Source: Bemisia tabaci (taxonomy: Eukaryota; Arthropoda; Insecta; Hemiptera; Aleyrodidae). From it: DNA of 64,000 nucleotides. The stretch spans positions 48,692,985-48,756,984 of the forward strand of contig NC_092798.1 of assembly GCF_918797505.1 (NCBI RefSeq), read 5' to 3'. Within the stretch, counting starts at the first letter, position 1; every line of letters begins with the position of its first letter. Positions 58,010 to 64,000 of this stretch are shown one piece after another. The position numbers and the translations under genes were made by a program. The notes beneath the pieces are model-generated. The model ran no database searches. It saw only the letters and a list, made by a program, of their open reading frames with translations, and had not been told where the DNA came from.

Positions 58010-58265
58010 CACTACCATACTATGGGAAATCGCCGTAGGTACCCTTGGGCGTTGCCAAACTTCCATTTTTAAAATCACTAATTTTCAGGGAATATTTTGA
58101 GTATTTTTCTTCCAAATTTTCAGAGAATTTTATCCGTAATTTGATCTGAAGTATATTAAAATTTCAAGAAAAAATATGAATAACTTTCATCAAGAACAAA
58201 TATTTTCTAATAGAAAAGTTGGCAACGTCTGAATGCTCATACGGCGTTTTTCCTTAGTGCAAAAA
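58010..58265. mobile_element. Family B MITE, second adjacent copy
   Basis: Begins 10 bases after the previous copy; CTATGGGAAATCGCCGTAGG at the left and GCTCATACGGCGTTTTTCC at the right. More decayed than its neighbour. Confidence 0.65.
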
Positions 58266-58474
58266 TACAGGATCGTGTTCTCGCATCCACGGGTCCTTGC
58301 TCGCGGGAGGGACAGACACGGACGAAGTTGTATCTCACTCACTCGCGATTTCGATATACAGGGTGATTCGGGTGTCAAGAATATTTCAGAGGCGGAATAT
58401 TTTAAGTACGCATGCAGGTATTTACGTAGGCATATATTTAAGGGTATAAACACAGCTCCAAAGTCTAGCAGCAT

Positions 58475-58600
58475 AGAGCAGTGCATTGCGAGTTTACGCC
58501 TCGCGCCATCGCGCCTTCAATTTTACAGACGCAATACGGACATCCAGCAAGTACGAATAGTTGTATCTCTGCGCTTGCGCCGCGTCAGTCAAATCACCTG
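58475..58600. repeat. Fragment of the 281-bp dispersed repeat
   Basis: GCATAGAGCAGTGCATTGCG through CAAGTACGAATAGTTGTATC matches part of each unit at 3129-3690. Confidence 0.75.
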
Positions 58601-58788
58601 AAAAAACATAACTGGGGATAATTTAAGCGTTCTATAGTTTCAAATCTCAGTGAAAAGAGAATCTCGTTAGGCAGGCATTAAGAAGGGAGTCCAAATATCC
58701 CTGATACTTGAGTTTTTCCTTTTATTCAGATCAATTCACCCAATTTTCCTGTGTTTTTTGATGAGCCAGAAACTTTAGTTCCAAATTT

Positions 58789-59030
58789 TGCTGTGCTAAG
58801 GAAAAACGCCTTATGAACCTCCAAGAGTTTCTTTTGATAAAGCATGAATCTTCGAGAAAACTAAGGAATATCTTTCCTCCGATTTTTCAGATAATTTTGT
58901 TCTCAATATCACCTAAAGTTCCTGAAAATTTCAAAGAACGATATTCATACATTTCCGTAAAAATGACAATCATCGGAGGAAATGTAACAATTCTCGAATG
59001 ATCATACGGCGTTCTCCCTTAGCAAGGCAG
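58789..59030. mobile_element. Family B MITE
   Basis: CTGTGCTAAGGAAAAACGCC to CGTTCTCCCTTAGCAAGGCAG. Confidence 0.82.
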
Positions 59031-59045
59031 ATCTGCAAAATGTAA

Positions 59046-59710
59046 ATTTGAATTACATTTTGCAATAAGGAGCCAGTATCTCAGGATCCACCATAAAAGC
59101 ACCTTCTTGCATAGAGAAACCAACGGCACATATGGATTGCATTTTGCAAAAAGGGACCAAGAGCATTCCGATGTCGCTAAGATTGTAAAAAAAAATTTAC
59201 TTTGTAAATATCAACTTACTGATCATCTAAACAAGTTTCTCTTTACTCTCAATAATCTGTGAATTCAAGTCGAAATTTACCATTGTAAATATAATTTTCT
59301 TTCATGATTTCAGAAATTTTATTTCAAAGAATGTAGGTTGCCCAATCTTAGCTACATTGGCATCCTCTTGGTTCCTTTTCGAAAAATGCAATCCATATGA
59401 TGTTTCTAAGTAAGATGAGCCAGAAATGGACTGAGTTAAGCAGAAAGGAACCAACCCACATTTTGGAAAAAATTGAGTTATGAGTGGTTTTGAACTCAAC
59501 CACTGCTCTACTATCTATCGCCAAAAATTCAAAGTTTTTGTCGGAGCAAATTTTGTAGAAATGGAACTTGAAGTTTATCTTTTACATTGAGTCTTATGCA
59601 GGAGCCAAACTTTAAACCTCTTTTTCTCGGTTCGATCCCGATGTGGCTTGGTTCCTTTCTGTTTAACTCCGTCCAAATAATGGTTCCTCATTACAAAATA
59701 TGGTCCACTT
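59046..59710. mobile_element. Family J containing nested H and K
   Basis: J left arm (59046-59132: AATTACATTTTGCAATAAGG) is followed by H (59133-59395, flanked by TA). A J middle segment (59396-59426: GATGAGCCAGAAA) is followed by K (59427-59675: TGGACTGAGTTAAGCAGAAA to complement). The J right arm ends the element (59676-59710: TGGTTCCTCATTACAAAATA). A ~140-bp element has grown to about 665 bp. Confidence 0.85.
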
Positions 59711-60550
59711 GATCCGGAATCACCCCGTACAGCCGAGCGAGGAAGCGAGTGCCCGGGGGCACAGCGACGGAAACAAAAGCGGGGTATCCCGCGCAATTTA
59801 CGGCAAACGAAAGAGGCCCCTCGAAGCGATCCCGATCGAGAATTACCATTCACCACCGCATCGGTGCGGCGCGGCAGTCCCGGTCGTCTTTGCCGAATTA
59901 ATTCCAATGAAAGGGCTCACTGATTGCGTCGCGCTGCGTTGCAGCCGATCCCTGCACTTGCCGACATTTTTCCCCCTCTTTTTTCCCCGGGCCTCGCGCC
60001 CCCGTCATTAACCCTTATTGGTTTCGTCGAAAGGCATTAGCGCGCCCTAAGCGCCTTACAGGTTAGAATCACCTCCGTTCTTTTCTTCCGCCGCAATAGG
60101 ATGAAAATATTTACCGAACTTTGCCGACCGCACCTCAGCAAAAACAGCGTGGCTCCAGGGGAATCTCGCTGGGAGTTGCGTGGTTTCAGCCGCGGAGAGG
60201 GGATCCTGTCGGCGGGGGCTTCGATTGCGGCAAAGAGTTGAGGTCTTTTGTGTCGGGCGCGCAAGTCTTCAGCCTCGCTGAGTTGAGAGGTTTAAGAGGC
60301 CAAAAATTGGTTTTATGGGATTGAGTTGGAGAATTACGCCCGCTGCGTCTGGAATATGGGGCAAGTCACGCATGTGCTAGCGGATCTGCGGAAATTTCTA
60401 CCTTACTTATTTTTTACCGGATTTTTTTCAGTTTTCGGAGGTTTTTTTGTATACCGACCTAATCTGAGGGATGCTGCGTCGGTGCAAATGGTATTTGATT
60501 CACTTATTTGTTTGATTTATTTAGATTTATTAATTATTGCTTGGATTTTT
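59711..60550. other. GC-rich unique island
   Basis: 59740-60300 is GC-rich and repeat-free with frames on both strands (91-110 codons). None shows a recognisable domain or exon boundaries. Confidence 0.35.
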
Positions 60551-60766
60551 CACACATTGGATCCAGAGTTCAGACTCTTGGAAACATTGACAAGAAAATG
60601 AACTCTTGATTCAATCAGATTTAAGCTTAAATCAAGAGGAAATCCGCTCAAATGAAGAGGCTTGGTTCTTGATGTAAGCTTAAATCTGATTGAAACAAGA
60701 GTATTTTTTCTTGTCGATATTTGTAAGAGTCTGGACTCTAGATCCAATGTGTTTTTTTTTCCAGTG
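60551..60766. mobile_element. Family A palindromic MITE, left end trimmed
   Basis: Starts at ACACATTGGATCCAGAGTTC, lacking the CACTGG and A run, and ends GATCCAATGTG, a T run and CCAGTG. Confidence 0.88.
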
Positions 60767-62454
60767 CAATATGACCGATTATTTTCCAAATATCGTAAGC
60801 GCCAGTCTCTATTTTGGTGGCAGATGGGTTGTTTTTTCTTTGTTTTCTCTGGTATAATGAATCATGTCTAATTCCAAAATAGTCTCCTAACAGAACGTAT
60901 ACATTTTTTAGAATACGGAGATTGCCAACAAAGCGAATGAAACTATTTCCCTTGTTTTTCTCGCATTCGCAATTTTGGTGCTATCGTGATTTGGAAAATA
61001 ATCGGTTCAATCGCGCAATTCTCATAAGGGAAATTGGTTTACGCATGGGTGAAACTTCTCTTGGAGGTATGAAAAATCCTGTACATCTGAGTGATTAGTA
61101 CCTCTTCACATTTACTCTAAAAACTACCGTACTTCTGAGTCGTGCATAATTTTTACCTCTGTCACATTTCGGCAAGTCACGTATGTGGTAGCAGATCTGC
61201 GGAAATTCCTCCCCTCCTTATTTTTTACCAGATTTTTTAAAGTTTTCGGGGGTTTTTATTTAAACCTACCAGAACTGAGAAGTGCTTCGTACGTGCGAAA
61301 AAAATTTAGTTCACTAATTAGTTTGATGTGCGACTTGTGTGGAGTGGCTTGTGCATTTGAGCTACATTTGGCAGTATAGGGAACTCTACTATTTCGGACC
61401 CATCCGTAAAAGCACCTCTTTCCACAAATAAATTAATGGCACATCTTTTTACTCTACTCAGAGCCAAATGCCGCCAGATGACGTCACTTGGCGGTGCATT
61501 TTCCCATTTTTAAATATATTTTTAAGCCATGTCCCATATCAGAAAAAAAAATTTAAAAAAATCTTCGAACTCAGCTCTTAGAGCACTTTCAGATGAAACA
61601 ATAAAAACATTGCGTGCAAATTCTCCATTATCCACACGCACAGGGAAACTAACGAGATATATTTTTTCCTCATACACAGCTGAAAATAATGGCTCCTCGT
61701 GGCAAAATTTAGTCCATTACTCTTCGCCAGCGACGAGCTTCATCAGAGGCGGAGAGTGCATCAAAAACCAAGAACGAAGGGTATTTGCGCAGGAGGATTG
61801 AGGTGAGGAGGAGGCGGGGGAGGGAGGGGGTTGGTTGAGAGCGTAAGTAGATCAATCAGGTTCGGAGTTGGTCGGGCTTTGCAAGAGACACAAAGACCGC
61901 GGAATAGCGTCTCTATCACCGACCGGGGAGGGAGGGGAGGGGCAGGGAGGAGGGAGGAGAGAATCGAGTTCGGGAAAATGAAATTAATATCTAGAGGCGA
62001 CGCAAGCTGGAGCGTATTAAACAGCGGCAGATCAAATAAAGACGATGACCACAACGAAGTGATCCCTGGAGCCCGGATCGGGGAGACAATGAGGAGCCGA
62101 AATTGAAGCTCGGGCCCCCCTGGCCCCGATCGGGGATGGGGACGGGGGGTGGGGGTAAGAGTGGTGACGGGGGTGGGGGGGACCCTGGAAGCCGCAGAAC
62201 TCCGACAGTTTGGCTCAAAGAGAACTTGGATACTGTTCCCATCGGCGGGCCCGAACCTATTGAACCCAGGGCACCTCAGACGCATCCCCAAACTTTCGTC
62301 CCGATATTGTCGCCCCACGGCCCACGGCGGGGGTTGCCGATTTAACCTGGGCTCGGATCCGTCGTATGGCGAGTCGAACAATCGTGCGTGCTGTTGATTT
62401 TTATGAAGATATGAATGAACGAGCGAGTAGAGTTTTATGGCGAAAATTTCGGTA
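60767..62454. other. Unique DNA with a GC-rich island
   Basis: 60360-60530 and 61170-61340 share a diverged repeat (CAAGTCACG.ATGTG, TAGC(A)GATCTGCGGAAATT, TTATTTTTTACC). 61790-62350 is GC-rich, with purine-rich GGGAGGGAGGGG and AATTAATATCTAGAGG stretches; no exon recognised. Confidence 0.4.
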
Positions 62455-62681
62455 CACTGGAAGAAAAAACACATTGGATCTAGAGTCCGGACTCTTGAAA
62501 ACATTGACAAGGAAAGGACTCTTGATTCAATCAGATTTAAGCTTAAATCAAGAACCAAGCCTCTTAATTTGAGCGGATTTCCTTTTGATTTAATCTTAAA
62601 TCTGATTGAATCGAGAGTATTTTTTCTTGACGATGTTTTTAAGAGTCTGGACTCTAGATCCAATGTGGTTTTTTCCCAGTG
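62455..62681. mobile_element. Family A palindromic MITE with TA flanks
   Basis: CACTGGAAGAAAAAACACATT at the left, complement ending CCCAGTG at the right. TA immediately outside both ends fits a Tc1/mariner-type target. Cleanest copy of the family in the window. Confidence 0.92.
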
Positions 62682-63017
62682 TAGGGTTCCTTATCATTTT
62701 ATGCGCGGACTAAGCACACGGTTAACAAATCTGAGCAGAAATGCAAAGTTTAAACCGTCTCTGTAAAAAGAGCCTCAATCCTCGCTGACTTGTTAGTCAT
62801 CAGTGCATTTCACGATCTTAATGAGAAAAGTCATTTCGATCCGTCAGTACAGTTCTTGACACATTGATCAGGTTTATTCTTCTTTTTCTTCTTCTCCTCC
62901 TTTTTTTCTGATAATTCACAAATTCTGTACCCGATTCTGCATCATATGTGTTGAGCGCGGATTTGCCGTTGCGTAGGAAGCAAAGCCTTATCTTTCCGAA
63001 AATTAAAGTTCTTATTT
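62682..63017. other. Unique DNA
   Basis: T/C-rich tract near 62875-62910. Nothing else recognised. Confidence 0.3.
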
Positions 63018-63140
63018 GGACGCGATTCTGTCAAACGGAACTATATGCCAAATGACGTGAGCCCTGTTATGTATATATTCTTATGGGGCTCAGGGCTCAT
63101 GTCATAATGCACATAGTTCCGTTTGGCAGAAATACGTTCA
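63018..63140. mobile_element. Family L palindrome
   Basis: GGACGCGATTCTGTCAAACG to CGTTTGGCAGAAATACGTT; inner GAGCCCTG and CAGGGCTCA arms. About 123 bp. Confidence 0.85.
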
Positions 63141-64000
63141 TTTCATACTATAAATCGACCACAAGAACGCAAGTATGAGCACCTGTTTTCCTGACAGGTG
63201 CTGTAAATAACCGTTACTAATATGACTGTTTGCTTTGCGCCTCACAAGAATAATTTTCGCATGTTAGGGTAGGTAAATTTATGATATTGACTCTCCTCTA
63301 TTTTATGGCTACCGTCGAACCGTGCTAATCATTTCCTGATATGGGCGAAAAGGAGAGCTATAGAGTTACGCCTTGGACAAAGGTGGTATAATCAGTAAAT
63401 TCAAGAGCTAATTTTTATAATTGAGTCATAAATTACGCCTTGATTTAATTGGAAATGATAAGGATTGTCCTAAACCAACACAGTAAGACCCAAAAGTTAT
63501 CCCTCCATTCTCACTTTGTGATTTCACTTGTATATTGATGGAGAACTAGTCAACAAAATTTCTTCATAACCCTCTTGATTTTTCTTCCCTATCAGCAGAA
63601 TATTCTGTATAAATCTCAAGCAGCACAGTTAACTTGATTCCTTTCCGAAAAAATAAAATAGAAGTAGTGGTTTTGAAACATGACATGGTGGATCGTGGTT
63701 TCGCAGTTCAGCTATTCATGTTTTGAATGCAAATAGTGAAAAATGAGACAATTTTTTCAAATGCCGCGGTAGATGGTGAAATTTTGAAAGATTACGAAAT
63801 TACCGTCTCACCGATACTGTGCAGATCGCTTTTGGTCGCATGCAAGTGAGTAAACTACATCCTCGATATATTAAAGCTTCCAGGACTTTATGTGCACCTA
63901 CCTTTCGTCCATTAAATAAATGTCCACCGCTATTTAAGTCCACTGAACGTTAAGTCCAGTCTTTATTAAGTCCACATGATTTAATGTCCAACCATGAATA
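63141..64000. repeat. Unique DNA then dispersed repeat shared with 25545-26020
   Basis: 63141-63480 is unremarkable AT-rich DNA. 63570-63880 has the E right arm (GTTTTGAAACATGACATGG) and the flank with GAAAGATTACGAAATTACC and GCATGCAAGTGAGTAAAC also seen at 25930-26010. The final 100 bases contain several TTAAGTCCA-type motifs, possibly a new repeat cut by the window end. Confidence 0.6.

Noticed and set aside
59625..59650. GGTTCGATCCCG as a tRNA T-arm
   Set aside because: It lies in the interior of a family K element and there is no matching acceptor, D-arm or anticodon structure upstream.
44611..61495. Shared TGACGTCA-containing phrase near 44611 and 61470 as a regulatory pair
   Set aside because: The similarity is about 30 bases and sits beside degraded repeats; too short to separate from old transposon remnants.
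61761..62663. 300-codon minus-strand open frame
   Set aside because: Its first ~90 codons come from a family A palindrome (the same peptides appear wherever A occurs) and the rest from a proline-rich reading of a G/C-run island. No domain is recognisable.

Overview
This is a gene-poor, repeat-dense stretch of an animal nuclear genome, almost certainly an insect. The one gene I recognise is the last coding exon of Rx (retinal homeobox) at 13122-13547 on the + strand. It carries the end of homeodomain helix 3, a run of residues characteristic of arthropod Rx proteins, and a C-terminal OAR motif. From memory, several of the dispersed palindromic families resemble ones abundant in the whitefly Bemisia tabaci, and the overall AT/GC balance fits a hemipteran. 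That species hint is unverified. No other confident exon, rRNA, tRNA or CRISPR array was found. One possible extra terminal exon lies at 9327-9449.

Nearly everything else is non-autonomous mobile DNA, mostly short palindromic (MITE or foldback) elements. I grouped them by terminal sequence and gave them local letters. A: about 225 bp, ends CACTGG. B: about 250 bp, ends CTGCCGTGCTAAGG, with 4-bp target duplications. C: hAT-like, about 163 bp, with 8-bp duplications. D/E/V: related elements, some flanked by TA. F: ends with a GACAAAG-rich motif. G: a roughly 300-bp tandem unit. H, J, K and L: further palindromic families. Q: ends CGTCGTTTCC. There are also single-copy palindromes at 12253, 24797 and 53731. 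Many are nested: Q in F, D in C, and H, V or D inside J.

Region by region: 1-9.3 kb holds scattered palindromes, a 280-bp tandem duplication and a duplicated GC-rich block (6.84-8.03 kb). 9.3-17.8 kb holds the candidate exon, nested F/Q, C elements, Rx and its downstream region. 17.98-23.82 kb is one large inverted-repeat structure. It contains a truncated LTR-like piece with a primer-binding-site-like motif, and about 60 copies of a 36-bp hairpin-forming satellite. 24-34 kb holds B, E and G repeats around a GC-rich unique island (28.5-29.7 kb). 34-48 kb is mixed unique DNA and MITEs. 48-57 kb is mostly unique, with C, D and J insertions and a 440-bp foldback. 57-64 kb has clustered B copies, a J element holding two other elements, two A copies and GC-rich islands.

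There is no operon-like functional unit. The biological interest lies in the 3' end of Rx set in a repeat-rich locus, the large Q structure with its satellite, and the repeated use of the centre of J as an insertion target. Long open frames over the satellite and GC-rich islands are compositional and are not reported as genes.
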